From assembly GCF_017406825.1 (NCBI RefSeq), contig NZ_JAFQXT010000023.1, forward strand, positions 1-57,512: a DNA stretch of 57,512 bases, given 5' to 3'. The position numbers were made by a program, and so were the translations under genes. This DNA comes from Methanobrevibacter sp. Its GTDB lineage: Archaea > Methanobacteriota > Methanobacteria > Methanobacteriales > Methanobacteriaceae. Below, in pieces: positions 34,043-42,733 of this stretch (its first letter is position 1; every line of letters begins with the position of its first letter). The notes below the pieces were generated by a model, which saw only the letters and a list, made by a program, of their open reading frames with translations, did no database searches and had not been told where the DNA came from.

Positions 34043-34873
34043 CTAATTAATCGCTAAGTTTTGACTAAAGTAACCTAATTGTCCGGAATACTTAAATAAA
34101 ACAATTTCCAGCACAATAACAACTATTATGATTATAAGTAAATAAATGTAATCGCTCTTTTCCGGAGATTTTTTCTCATCAAACATTTCGGAAGCGTCTG
34201 AAAATCCGCGGCTCACCATACTTTTGTGAACGCGCTCCCCCTGTTCGTATGCCTTCAAAAACATCATTCCAATAGTGTATCCGACCTGTTTCACTCTCCA
34301 TTTATAGGGGGTTTTTTCACTGTGTATATCGAAGTTCCTTGCCTTCTGGCTTTTTCTGATTGCCGCGAGCTCATCAACAAACAGGAATAGGAACCTGACC
34401 ATAATGGACAGAATCATTGCAAGGTCTCTTGGCATCTTCAGTTTTCTAAAGGAACTGGCCATCTCCTGCAGAGGGGTTGTTGATGAATATATGATGATTG
34501 CAGTCAGACATACAATCATACGAACCAGAAGCAGAATCGCCCAGTTCAGGCCGACATCAGTAACGTGCAACCAGGAATAACTCCAGATAATAGTTCCCGG
34601 CTGAATGAAAGGTTGAAATATTATGACCGCTCCACCGAATGGAAGCAGCATCAGTAATCGTTTTGCCGAATCCCAATAGGATAATCTGGCTATCTTCAGT
34701 ATTACCAATAGCATTATTTCCAATATCACCGGTATGAAGATTTCTTTTGAGATAACACAAACGAGAATTATAAAAATAGTTGAGATTAGCTTGATTCGCC
34801 CCTCAAGATTATGGATAGGGCTGTCCTTTGATGCCAAGTCGTCAAATCTCATTAGTTGTGTTATGTCAGCCAT
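34043..34873 (-). CDS. cbiQ: ECF transporter transmembrane protein CbiQ
   Basis: 276 residues, the T component that couples the substrate-binding subunits to CbiO. It has five to six membrane segments and the two cytoplasmic coupling helices with the A-R-(N/G) type motif (AAIRKSQKARNFDIH and VHKSMVSRGFSDASEM). It ends just before the CbiO start. The 82-base gap to cbiN is the only break in the operon. Confidence 0.94.
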   Translation of the reverse strand: MADITQLMRFDDLASKDSPIHNLEGRIKLISTIFIILVCVISKEIFIPVILEIMLLVILKIARLSYWDSAKRLLMLLPFGGAVIIFQPFIQPGTIIWSYSWLHVTDVGLNWAILLLVRMIVCLTAIIIYSSTTPLQEMASSFRKLKMPRDLAMILSIMVRFLFLFVDELAAIRKSQKARNFDIHSEKTPYKWRVKQVGYTIGMMFLKAYEQGERVHKSMVSRGFSDASEMFDEKKSPEKSDYIYLLIIIIVVIVLEIVLFKYSGQLGYFSQNLAIN

Positions 34874-34955
34874 ATTTATTTCCCAATTTAGTATTTCAAA
34901 TCTAACATATATATAATTTTAAAAAAAGAAAAAAAGAGAAATTAAAAATTAATTT

Positions 34956-35252
34956 CTACTTTTTCACTACGTATGCAACACCGTATCCTATAACCAATGT
35001 CAGGATTACGCCGATTATCAGCGCAACTATTTGTAACGGTTGGTTGTCAGGATTGTCTGCAAATGCGTAGTCTGGGAACGGAGCATCAGGAATTCCGTTG
35101 ATTTCTTCAACAGAGAAATCTTCAGCGAGTCCGGAATCTTCCGCTGATTTTTCTAATCCGTCTGGATCACCAGATGCAATGTATGGTGAAAGAACACAGA
35201 TTACGACACATATAATAACTGCAACTGCAATTAAAGCCATATTTTTATCCAT
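34956..35252 (-). CDS. cbiN: cobalt/nickel transport protein CbiN
   Basis: 98 residues from ATG 35252, one base after the cbiM stop, with GGAG inside the end of cbiM as ribosome site. Two membrane helices (ALIAVAVIICVVICVLSPYI and LQIVALIIGVILTLVIGYGVAYVV) flank an extracellular loop rich in Asp and Pro. CbiN loads metal into CbiM. Its presence favours Co or Ni over vitamin substrates. Confidence 0.93.
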   Translation of the reverse strand: MDKNMALIAVAVIICVVICVLSPYIASGDPDGLEKSAEDSGLAEDFSVEEINGIPDAPFPDYAFADNPDNQPLQIVALIIGVILTLVIGYGVAYVVKK

Positions 35253-35253
35253 A

Positions 35254-35886
35254 TTATGCATCTCCTTCGTTCCATGCGAGTAAGTCTGGTCTAAATTTAT
35301 CTAATGCTACAAGAACAATTACAGTTAATACTGCTTCGATTATTCCAATAAAGAAGTGGTATAGTACCATGGATGGGATACCAATGTTCATTGGGAATGT
35401 TCCTGCAATACCCATTTCGATAGCACATGCAAGTGCTGCAATAACGGTTGCTAACCATGCTGCAACTCCTGCTGCAGGGTATTTTCCTATAGTTCCGTTC
35501 AATCCTTTGAAGGTGTATAATCCTACGAAACCTCCAATGATTGCCATATTCAATACGTTTGCTCCTAAAGCAGTAATTCCTCCGTCACCAAATATTAATG
35601 CTTGGATAAGGAGTACAACAGTAAATACAAGTACGGCAGCTTCCGGTGCTAAGAATACGATAGCAACCAATGCTCCCCCAACCATGTGTCCACTAGTACC
35701 AAATGGAATTGGCATGTTCATAGACATGATTGCAAAAATACCTGCTGCAAGGACTGCTAAAAGAGGTATGTGTTTTTCATCTAAGTTGGATTTTGCCCAT
35801 TTTACAGAGAAATACAATGCAACAATTAAGATTACATAGTATATTAGACATTGTACAATAGGTATAAATCCGTCAGGTATATGCAA
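35254..35886 (-). CDS. cbiM: substrate-capture protein CbiM (cobalt/nickel)
   Basis: 210 residues. The N-terminal MHIPDG motif, cut to the free Met-His, binds Co2+ or Ni2+. SMNMPIPFGTSGHMVGGALVA holds the other metal-site histidine. It has six to seven membrane helices. Methanogens need Ni for F430 and hydrogenases and Co for corrinoids; sequence alone does not choose. A GGAGG site precedes the start, and four copies of a GTAATACT-type motif lie upstream. Confidence 0.95.
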   Translation of the reverse strand: MHIPDGFIPIVQCLIYYVILIVALYFSVKWAKSNLDEKHIPLLAVLAAGIFAIMSMNMPIPFGTSGHMVGGALVAIVFLAPEAAVLVFTVVLLIQALIFGDGGITALGANVLNMAIIGGFVGLYTFKGLNGTIGKYPAAGVAAWLATVIAALACAIEMGIAGTFPMNIGIPSMVLYHFFIGIIEAVLTVIVLVALDKFRPDLLAWNEGDA

Positions 35887-35909
35887 ATTTATTCCTCCAT
35901 TTATTAATC

Positions 35910-36123
35910 GTAATACTTTTTTTTATTTTATTTAAATAGGAAGTATTACTAAAACCATTATTTTAAATTAATTCAAATAATGCCAAAGTATTTTTAAATT
36001 TTATTTGATATAATCAAATAAAAATTAATTTCTCCCCTTGACATTAATAGTTTAATAAAAAGGCGATATATAAAGATTATTAAAGTAATACTAATTGGTA
36101 TTATTTCTACTTTTTAGTAATAC
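35910..36123 (-). promoter_or_regulatory. cbiM promoter with repeated GTAATAC / GTATTAC boxes
   Basis: GTAATACTT (35910-35918) and AAGTATTAC (35941-35949) are inverted copies around an AT box (TATTTAAAT on the minus strand). Further copies lie at 36085-36092 and 36118-36123. GTATTA-N14-TAATAC spans 36098-36123, close in form to NikR sites (two half-sites about 14-16 bases apart). A nickel or cobalt regulator is inferred. The 256-base gap holds no gene. Confidence 0.55.
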
Positions 36124-36142
36124 TCTAAGGTAAAAAATCAGT

Positions 36143-37432
36143 TTAATTTCCGCATTTTTTGATGTTAATCAAATAAATGAAAATGGCTATTGCGAAATAT
36201 AATAAAACTTGAATGTCTAAAATTCCGGTTTCAACGCCTAAAATGGAGTATGTTAAAATCAAGGAGTAAATACCAATGTAAAAGTAATTTTTAGTGATTT
36301 GAACTAATTTAAATCCGATGCCTAATATAAAACCTAAAAGAAGCATTCCAATAAACACTCCCGCTTTACCGAAATCAACGACCATCTGCCCGATCAGGGT
36401 TGGGGTTATGGTTACTTCACTCCTCCATGCAATAATTTTTCCAACCATCATTCTAGGTCCCAGGTCGCTTCCGGGAATTGAACTGGCCAGCATGTGGCCG
36501 TGTGTAAGGCCGAAATTTCCGCCAATGAAATCAAGCAGGTTCAGTACATGCAGCGTAAAGTCCGCTCTTGACTGGAGGGTGTATAGCGGGCTGGTTGATG
36601 AGGTGATTGTCATCTCTCCTAATGAACGAAAATAACCAATTCCAATGATTGCACCTATACCAATCAGTGCACCGACAATAACTTCCCAAAGGGAAATAAT
36701 ATTTCCATAGAAACCTATGATTATTATGATGAGAAATGCTGCAAGTAGTGGTGTCCTATACCCTAGAAGCAATAAAAATACACAGTCAATCGCAAGCAAA
36801 AATAGGAATCTGAACCTTGCCTGGGAACGGGTGATTTTTTCATCATCATAGTCCTTAAGATAGGCACTTGCAATGAGGCAAGTTGCAGGAATTATTAAAA
36901 ACACCGGCATGGTAAATGCAGGTTTAAGCAAATATCTTATGGACGGTTTTAAGAGGGGTATGCCTCCAACAGATGCTATGCTGATAAAGAAAAATATGAT
37001 GCTTATTAAAATCAGGCAAAAGCCAATCGAGTACATGTCTTTTCTTTCAAATTGAATAATATTGTCCGAATTGTCATTTAAAAAATATCTTGGAAAAATC
37101 GAAGATCCCAAAAAGAATGCAGCAAATCCGATAATCAATGTAATAACCAGACTGTCCGAAATCTTATTCAGGGACAGCAATAAAAAACAGGCAAACAAGA
37201 AAAGTATAATTAATGGATTAAAAATATGCTTTTTCAGAATGGTGCTTTTATTTAGAAAACTTAAAAAGTTTTCATCAGGATATAAACCTTTAAAGTAGCT
37301 GCAGACCCATTGATTTTCAATAAACTCCAAAATGGAAAAAATAGATGTAAATAAAAAGGATTTGTGAAACTCATCACTTATCCTGTTTATCGCCGAAGTC
37401 AAACTAGCGTATATAATGCTCATAATGCACAC
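36143..37432 (-). CDS. oligosaccharide repeat unit polymerase (Wzy-like)
   Basis: 429 residues, about 12 membrane segments with a large loop near residues 265-345 (SRADFTLHVLNLLDFIGG...HGHMLASSIPGSDLGPRM). This fits the archaeal oligosaccharide-repeat-unit polymerase family, which joins lipid-linked sugar repeats for surface polymers. No glycosyltransferase is adjacent. The start may be ATG 37423 (MSIIYASL) rather than 37432; neither has a clear ribosome site. It lies four bases after the upstream membrane-anchored protein. Confidence 0.75.
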   Translation of the reverse strand: MCIMSIIYASLTSAINRISDEFHKSFLFTSIFSILEFIENQWVCSYFKGLYPDENFLSFLNKSTILKKHIFNPLIILFLFACFLLLSLNKISDSLVITLIIGFAAFFLGSSIFPRYFLNDNSDNIIQFERKDMYSIGFCLILISIIFFFISIASVGGIPLLKPSIRYLLKPAFTMPVFLIIPATCLIASAYLKDYDDEKITRSQARFRFLFLLAIDCVFLLLLGYRTPLLAAFLIIIIIGFYGNIISLWEVIVGALIGIGAIIGIGYFRSLGEMTITSSTSPLYTLQSRADFTLHVLNLLDFIGGNFGLTHGHMLASSIPGSDLGPRMMVGKIIAWRSEVTITPTLIGQMVVDFGKAGVFIGMLLLGFILGIGFKLVQITKNYFYIGIYSLILTYSILGVETGILDIQVLLYFAIAIFIYLINIKKCGN

Positions 37433-37435
37433 AAC

Positions 37436-38212
37436 TTAAAAATTCCGGATATTTTTAACTTCAAAGTTTTCGCCGATTTCATTCAGCTGGTCATCGCTGC
37501 AGCCATATATTCTGATAGTGATATCATCAGTTATTGCATTGATATTGCCCAAGATTGAGTCAATGTCATTCAAATCCTGTTTTGTTGCTTTTGTGATGAT
37601 TATCTGATTGTCCATATCGCTGTTCGCTGTCTTGATAGATATTCGTTTATCATTGTCTATTAATTTATTTGTGATTTTCTGCACATCTTTTGAGTTAAGC
37701 GAATCAACAGCAAGTGTAGTTGAAAGTTCATAATCGGCGTCTTCAGGTATCTTGTCGGTCAAATCTTTCAATGAGGCAATCTCTTGGGGTTTGATATCAA
37801 CTTCGCATAGATTTTCATATTTTTCCCCATTGCTCTCTAAGCTGATTTGGTCAATATAAATGTCGGCATTCGGCACGTTTTTGTATAATCCCGCCAGATA
37901 AGTCTGGTCATCTGATTTAATAAGCAGCTTAACGTCATTTCCGCTGTTGTCATCTTCCCAAATAACAGTGCCGTTTATTGTTACTTTTTCGCCTGTTGAT
38001 GAGTTATATCCTTCAACAGTGGACTTTACAACATATCCATCTTTATAATACTTGAGATAGGTTTCTGGAATCTTGCCGATGGTTGATTCATCAAAAGCAG
38101 TTTTTTGCAAGTCTGATGAATCGTCAGTACTGATATGAATAAACGCAAATGCAATTGCACATATGACTAATATAATTATTATATAATCAATTAATGTGAA
38201 TTTGATTTTCAT
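37436..38212 (-). CDS. membrane-anchored protein of unknown function (DUF4330-like)
   Basis: 258 residues from ATG 38212 (MKIKFTLIDYIIIILVIC). The longer frame to 38251 runs into the ferredoxin gene and is rejected. One N-terminal membrane helix precedes an outer domain of alternating strands (STVEGYNSSTGEKVTINGTV; GYVVKS) and a repetitive C-terminal half (LTDKIPEDADYELSTTLA; DNQIIITKATKQDLNDID). The start resembles DUF4330. It is closely linked to the polymerase, so a role in surface polymer assembly is possible. Confidence 0.6.
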   Translation of the reverse strand: MKIKFTLIDYIIIILVICAIAFAFIHISTDDSSDLQKTAFDESTIGKIPETYLKYYKDGYVVKSTVEGYNSSTGEKVTINGTVIWEDDNSGNDVKLLIKSDDQTYLAGLYKNVPNADIYIDQISLESNGEKYENLCEVDIKPQEIASLKDLTDKIPEDADYELSTTLAVDSLNSKDVQKITNKLIDNDKRISIKTANSDMDNQIIITKATKQDLNDIDSILGNINAITDDITIRIYGCSDDQLNEIGENFEVKNIRNF

Positions 38213-38220
38213 AATTAAAC

Positions 38221-38388
38221 CTATTCTTCGTATAATGCACCTACAGGGCAAACATCAACACATTCGCCGCAATTGTTGCATTTACTTTCGTCGATGACGA
38301 TTGTATACGCTTTTCTTTGAATGGCTTCCTCAAGGCACACGTCAATACAATCTTCGCAAACTCCGCATTCTTCCATATCTACTTTCAA
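38221..38388 (-). CDS. 2[4Fe-4S] ferredoxin
   Basis: 55 residues. Two classical cluster motifs are visible, CGVCEDCIDVCLEEA and CNNCGECVDVCPVG. Start TTG 38388 (reading MKVDMEECG) is chosen because GGTGAT lies five bases upstream; ATG 38376 is too far from it. It carries low-potential electrons; the partner is unknown. It stands eight bases before the membrane-anchored protein start, an odd pairing. Its promoter faces the iron-type operator at 38468. Confidence 0.9.
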   Translation of the reverse strand: MKVDMEECGVCEDCIDVCLEEAIQRKAYTIVIDESKCNNCGECVDVCPVGALYEE

Positions 38389-38442
38389 TTAATCACCATT
38401 AAAAATTTTAGAATATTATAATTTAATTTAACTATCTCAATG

Positions 38443-38483
38443 TTTATATATTTTGTTGAATGGAAATGTTAGGTTTGCCTAAA
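38443..38483 (+). promoter_or_regulatory. TATA box with iron-type operator at the transcription start
   Basis: TTTATATA at 38443-38450 is followed by GTTAGG-TTTG-CCTAAA at 38468-38483, centred about 29 bases downstream, so it covers the expected start point. Same half-sites as at feoB and feoA. Confidence 0.65.
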
Positions 38484-38525
38484 GTTTTAATATCATGATA
38501 AACAAATGTTATAATAGGTGCAAAG

Positions 38526-38879
38526 ATGATTTTCAACAAATGGATTTCAATAATTCTGTCAGGATTATTTTTATTATTCTTAATGCTATTGTTCTCAATA
38601 GTCTCCATCATGTTTTTAAATGGTGGTTTGCTTCCGGTTATTGGAATAGTGATGTTTGTGATGTTCTATTTTATAACAAGAGTATTCTATAACTATTTGA
38701 GAAACGATGAGAAATATAAGAATAACCGCCAGGTATCAAGTGATATGCCTGGTGAAAAATATCTTACAAAGGGGGATTCTGATTTAAAGAAACTATTTGT
38801 TGTTATTTGGCTATTGGTCATTTTAGTCTTAACTTCAGCTTCGTTGTGGCTGTATTCATTTAACAACGCATTGGTTTGA
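38526..38879 (+). CDS. small membrane protein under an iron-type operator
   Basis: 117 residues with two N-terminal membrane helices (IILSGLFLLFLMLLFSIVSIMFL and LPVIGIVMFVMFYFITRVFY), a polar cytoplasmic loop (RNDEKYKNNRQVSSDMPG) and a third helix (LFVVIWLLVILVLTSASLWLY). I recognise no family. AGGTG lies a few bases before the ATG. The TTAGG-N4-CCTAA box over its start point suggests a job in iron starvation. Confidence 0.65.
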   Translation: MIFNKWISIILSGLFLLFLMLLFSIVSIMFLNGGLLPVIGIVMFVMFYFITRVFYNYLRNDEKYKNNRQVSSDMPGEKYLTKGDSDLKKLFVVIWLLVILVLTSASLWLYSFNNALV

Positions 38880-38946
38880 ATTTGTTATGAAAATTCAGTA
38901 TTGCCATAACATTTATATACTATGGTTGCACATATTATTACTATAT

Positions 38947-39029
38947 GCATGGGTGCCCGAGCGGCCAAAGGGGAAGGACTTAAGATCCTTTGGCATAGGC
39001 CTTCGAGGGTTCGAATCCCTTCCCATGCA
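38947..39029 (+). tRNA. tRNA-Leu (UAA)
   Basis: The acceptor GCATGGG pairs with CCCATGC, discriminator A, no CCA. The anticodon arm is AAGGA-CTTAAGA-TCCTT with TAA at 34-36. A long variable arm (TGGCATAGGCCTTCG) is as expected for class II Leu. The T arm is GAGGG-TTCGAAT-CCCTT. Confidence 0.95.
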
Positions 39030-39057
39030 CTCTTTATATTTTTAACTCTGATTTTTC

Positions 39058-39130
39058 GCCTTAGTGGCTCAGGTGGTAGAGCGCTACCTTGGTAAGGTAG
39101 AAGTCGGGGGTTCGAATCCCCCCTAAGGCT
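39058..39130 (+). tRNA. tRNA-Thr (GGU)
   Basis: The acceptor GCCTTAG pairs with CTAAGGC, discriminator T (usual in archaeal tRNA-Thr). The anticodon arm is CTACC-TTGGTAA-GGTAG with GGT at 34-36. The T arm is GGGGG-TTCGAAT-CCCCC. It lies 28 bases after tRNA-Leu, probably one transcript. Confidence 0.95.
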
Positions 39131-39299
39131 TCATAGATTTTTTCTATTTCTTTTTAGCTTTTTCAATGGTTTTTTGTTGAAATTACATTCGTGCTGATTA
39201 TTTTTCTTTAGGATTAGGATAAATTATTTAAACTATAAAAACTTTAAAATAAATAATATTCATGTCATTATTTTTTGAATTAATTTGTAAGGTGAAAAT

Positions 39300-40163
39300 A
39301 TGAATTATAAAAAGATTATACTTGTTGGATTTATTTCAGCATTCGTTGCAATTTTAACTTCTGTTTTAGGAGTTGCGGGTACTGTTATAGGTTCAGTAAT
39401 TTCATCAATGCTTTATAATATGCTTTCAGAAGCTTTGGAGAAGCCTGTTTCATCTGCAACATTCAGCACTGATTTTGAATGGGAAATTGCATATATATTT
39501 CCACTTATAGTCATTGCATTAATTCAGTTACTGTTAATTTTCGCTTTATTATCAGGATGGGGATTGCTGCCTCAAACATTCCTTACAGCATTTCTGTCAT
39601 TGCAGCAATTTGCAAACTATAACCTATATAGGATTTTAGGAATTGCAATGCTTGTTATAAGTGTCTATCCTCTAATACTGAAACCGGACATTATCAAAAA
39701 GTCTCATGGAGCAATTATTGCATTTGTTGGGTTAATATTTTTAGCAAGAGGTTTTGTGGATTTGCATAATGCTATAACAAATGTTTATGATGTCATATTC
39801 ACATATTTCGACTTTCCGATTGCAGTCATTGCATTAGTGCTGATTTTATTCGTCATATTCCAGATTTTAATATCAGCTAGGCAATATCAAAACGAATTTT
39901 CAAGACTGAAACGTGAAAATAGCAATGATAATGCCACTAAAAAGATAAATGTTCGCAATTCAAGAAAAGGCAACGGTTTCGATTATGATGAAAAAATGAA
40001 AAACATTAAAAATCATAAAAAAAGATCCAATAAGTCAAAACCAAAGGCGGAAGTTAATTTTAAAGAAAAGACAGGTGAAAAAACCAAATCCGGCATTAAT
40101 GAATCCACCAGCAAAATTCATTTCGAATCTAATGATTTATTGGACGATTATAAAAAGCAGTGA
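39300..40163 (+). CDS. multi-span membrane protein with basic cytoplasmic tail
   Basis: 287 residues. About six membrane helices fill residues 5-200 (for example IILVGFISAFVAILTSVLGVA, YIFPLIVIALIQLLLIFALL, AIIAFVGLIFLARGF, IAVIALVLILFVIFQILI). A long charged Lys-rich tail follows (KMKNIKNHKKRSNKSKPKAE). No family is recognised. It starts behind AAGGTGAAAAT and is five bases before the HTH-PhoU gene, so the two likely work together, perhaps in phosphate or ion homeostasis. Confidence 0.6.
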   Translation: MNYKKIILVGFISAFVAILTSVLGVAGTVIGSVISSMLYNMLSEALEKPVSSATFSTDFEWEIAYIFPLIVIALIQLLLIFALLSGWGLLPQTFLTAFLSLQQFANYNLYRILGIAMLVISVYPLILKPDIIKKSHGAIIAFVGLIFLARGFVDLHNAITNVYDVIFTYFDFPIAVIALVLILFVIFQILISARQYQNEFSRLKRENSNDNATKKINVRNSRKGNGFDYDEKMKNIKNHKKRSNKSKPKAEVNFKEKTGEKTKSGINESTSKIHFESNDLLDDYKKQ

Positions 40164-40168
40164 TTTAA

Positions 40169-41053
40169 ATGAGTAAACGCAATCAGACATTAAAGGACAT
40201 ATTGGACATAATTCTTTATGAAAATCCGTCAACTCAAGATGAAATAGCCGAAAAGTTAGGAATCACCCGCAGGTATGTTACTCAGCTTTTGCAGCCCCTT
40301 GTAAAAAATGGAACCATCAAAAGGGCATATATGATTGATTTAAAAAGCTATGAAAAAGTGATGGAATCCATCGGAGATTATGTAAAGACTCCCAATACAT
40401 CGGGCAATGTCCTGATTAATGACATGTTGGCAAACATGGCAAGGCATGTTCATTCACAACTTGAAATGTCTTTTGAAGCTGTTTTGGATTATGATGAGGA
40501 TAAGGCAAACAAGGCCCTGGAAATGGACTATGCAACCAACAATATGGTTGAAAAAATAAGGACCTCAGTTGAAACAATCGTCAGCATCAATAAACATTCT
40601 GAAATTTCAAAATCAATGCTGTACAATGAAATAGCTTACGATCTGGAGCGTATTGGAGATTACTGCGGACATATCGCAAAATTCGTTATTAACGATGTTT
40701 ATGAAGTTGATGATAATGTCTTAAAGAAACTGAGAAAAATGTATAAGACTGCTCAATCAATGATCAGGATGTCCATGACTGCTTTCATTGAAGGAAAAAC
40801 AGACCTGAAAGACGATTTAAGTGAATTGGAAGAAACAATCCATATCATGCAGTCAAAGGCCATTAATCTGATTGCAACCCAAATGGCTGAAAGTTCATTC
40901 GATGAAAAAGAGCGTTCAAACTATTTTATTTACTTATTCAGACTTATTAAGGCATTTAAAAGAATTGGAGATATTTCAGTTGAAATGATGGATGTGGCAG
41001 TCGAGTTTCACGACAATATTCCAAGACCAACCACTCCAAGATCTTTCAGATAA
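40169..41053 (+). CDS. HTH-PhoU phosphate regulator
   Basis: 294 residues. An N-terminal winged HTH ([32 protein letters not shown], residues 21-52) is fused to two three-helix PhoU repeats (residues about 85-190 and 190-285; [13 protein letters not shown] and [13 protein letters not shown]). PhoU proteins control phosphate transport. The fused HTH, seen in several archaea, suggests direct DNA control. No pst genes are adjacent; the only neighbour on its strand is the unknown membrane protein. Confidence 0.88.
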   Translation: MSKRNQTLKDILDIILYENPSTQDEIAEKLGITRRYVTQLLQPLVKNGTIKRAYMIDLKSYEKVMESIGDYVKTPNTSGNVLINDMLANMARHVHSQLEMSFEAVLDYDEDKANKALEMDYATNNMVEKIRTSVETIVSINKHSEISKSMLYNEIAYDLERIGDYCGHIAKFVINDVYEVDDNVLKKLRKMYKTAQSMIRMSMTAFIEGKTDLKDDLSELEETIHIMQSKAINLIATQMAESSFDEKERSNYFIYLFRLIKAFKRIGDISVEMMDVAVEFHDNIPRPTTPRSFR

Positions 41054-41080
41054 AAAAAGGATTATTAGGAGCAATAACTC

Positions 41081-41923
41081 CTATTCATCATATATTCTTG
41101 TTGTTGCATGCCTGTCTGCCCAGCATTGGATGCAAACGCCAATCGGAAGACCTGCGGTATGTGTGTGCGCTTTAAGTATTTTTACATCCAGGGTGGTTGT
41201 TTTGCCGCCGAGTCCCATTGGCCCGATTCCTGAAGCATTGATTTCCTCAAGTATTTCTTCTTCTAATCTGGCCAATACAGGGTCGGGATTTCTTTCGCCG
41301 ACTTTTCCAAGCAGTGCCTTTTTACCCAATTTCAGGCATAAATCGGATGTTCCTCCAATTCCAACACCAACCACTGTTGGAGGGCATGGCTTTCCTTTTG
41401 CTTTCAGGACGGATTCTACAACGAATTCCTTCACGCCTTCAATTCCTTCGGCGGGAAGAGCCATTTTCAGCGCATTATTGTTTTCGGAACCGAATCCTTT
41501 TGGCAGAATTGTTATTTCAAGGTAATCTTCATCAATCAGTTCAATGTCAATCGGAGGAATGCAATCCCCAACATTGATGTTGGTGTTCTCACGTGTAATT
41601 GGATCCACTATATTCGGCCTTATTGGAACGTTAGTGGTTGCCTTTTTGATTCCCTCTTCGATTCCTTCGCGCAGATTTTCAACTTCAACATTGCCTAACT
41701 TAACAAAAACAACAGGCAAACCGGTATCCTGACACATTGGGATTCCCTTTTCCTCTGCAAGTTCGATATTTTTAAGAATGGCTTCAATATTCAGCTTTGC
41801 AAGGTCATGCTCTTCGATTTTTAGAGCGTCTTCGAGTGATTTTTTCACATCATCTCCAAGAACGATGACTGCCTGTTTGTAAAGTTCATAAACGGTATCT
41901 TTAATAACATCTTTAGTAATCAA
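41081..41923 (-). CDS. fumarate hydratase alpha subunit (class I, Fe-S)
   Basis: 280 residues of the FumA/TtdA N-terminal family. The cluster cysteines are in [10 protein letters not shown] and in TSDLCLKLG plus a later Cys ([11 protein letters not shown]). It interconverts fumarate and malate in the incomplete reductive TCA branch, fed by pyruvate from Por and carboxylation. The beta subunit is not in the window. It lies 50 bases after porF, a neighbour relation shared by other Methanobacteriales; tartrate dehydratase is a less likely alternative. Confidence 0.9.
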   Translation of the reverse strand: MITKDVIKDTVYELYKQAVIVLGDDVKKSLEDALKIEEHDLAKLNIEAILKNIELAEEKGIPMCQDTGLPVVFVKLGNVEVENLREGIEEGIKKATTNVPIRPNIVDPITRENTNINVGDCIPPIDIELIDEDYLEITILPKGFGSENNNALKMALPAEGIEGVKEFVVESVLKAKGKPCPPTVVGVGIGGTSDLCLKLGKKALLGKVGERNPDPVLARLEEEILEEINASGIGPMGLGGKTTTLDVKILKAHTHTAGLPIGVCIQCWADRHATTRIYDE

Positions 41924-41973
41924 AATAAAACCCTTATAAAATTAATTAATCTTATTTTTGGTTTTTGAAATAT

Positions 41974-42216
41974 TTAAATCTTAATTACATTGATGGGGCA
42001 AACTGCAACGCAGTCCCTGCACTGATTGCATTTATCCGAATTGATTGTGATGGCTCCGCCCAATATTTCAACGGCATCTTCACTGCAGACTAATAAGCAT
42101 GGGGCTTGTGATGGGGGTTGGCAGTGCATACAAAATAAAGTTGGAGTGTCAACATTTGGTGTTTGTTGACAACTTCCGCAGGTTGTACATGTTGTACAAT
42201 TTCCTGATTTAAACAT
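41974..42216 (-). CDS. porF: pyruvate:ferredoxin oxidoreductase-associated protein PorF
   Basis: 80 residues, ferredoxin-like. The N-terminal part has a dense Cys cluster (CTTCTTCGSC, then CMHC). The C-terminal part has CNQCRDCVAVCP. It is the last gene of porCDABEF, as in Methanothermobacter, where PorE and PorF pass electrons between the enzyme and other donors. It starts seven bases after the porE stop. Confidence 0.9.
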   Translation of the reverse strand: MFKSGNCTTCTTCGSCQQTPNVDTPTLFCMHCQPPSQAPCLLVCSEDAVEILGGAITINSDKCNQCRDCVAVCPINVIKI

Positions 42217-42223
42217 AATTTTT

Positions 42224-42724
42224 CTATTCGTCTAAAACAAGTCTTGCTCTTGCTTGACTTGTAATCACATGGACAAAGCCGCCCTTTCCGCTATCAGGCT
42301 CGTATAATCCTGCCATCTTAGCCAAATATTTTTCCTGATTTTTGGCTTTGATTTTCTCAGGATCAGCAATATTAATAGCTCTTTTGGTACATGCTTTGAT
42401 ACATGCAGGTCCTTCTTCTCTGTCAGCACAGAGGTCACATTTTTCAGCAACTTTTGATTGGAAAGTCATTGCCCCGAACGGGCAAACCATCACACACAAT
42501 CCGCAGCCGATACATTTTTCGGTATTTACCCTGTCATCGGTAATCGCATCGGTCGGACAGATTTTTATGCATGGCGCACTTTCACAATGTTGGCATACAA
42601 TGGAATAAAAGGAAGAATCATATTCTATTATTTTTATTCTGCTAGCATTATGGATTGATGCGCACATATTTGAACAGTTGAGGCATCCATCACATAGATT
42701 ACTATTTACAACAATACTTTCCAT
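42224..42724 (-). CDS. porE: pyruvate:ferredoxin oxidoreductase-associated protein PorE
   Basis: 166 residues with four 4Fe-4S-type cysteine sets (CDGCLNCSNMC, CQHCESAPCIKICP, CIGCGLCVMVCPF, CDLCADREEGPACIKAC), the pattern of DMSO-reductase B-like electron transfer proteins. It follows porB by nine bases. It provides an electron wire for pyruvate synthesis. The C-terminal 40 residues have no cysteines. Confidence 0.91.
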   Translation of the reverse strand: MESIVVNSNLCDGCLNCSNMCASIHNASRIKIIEYDSSFYSIVCQHCESAPCIKICPTDAITDDRVNTEKCIGCGLCVMVCPFGAMTFQSKVAEKCDLCADREEGPACIKACTKRAINIADPEKIKAKNQEKYLAKMAGLYEPDSGKGGFVHVITSQARARLVLDE

Positions 42725-42733
42725 TGTATCACC

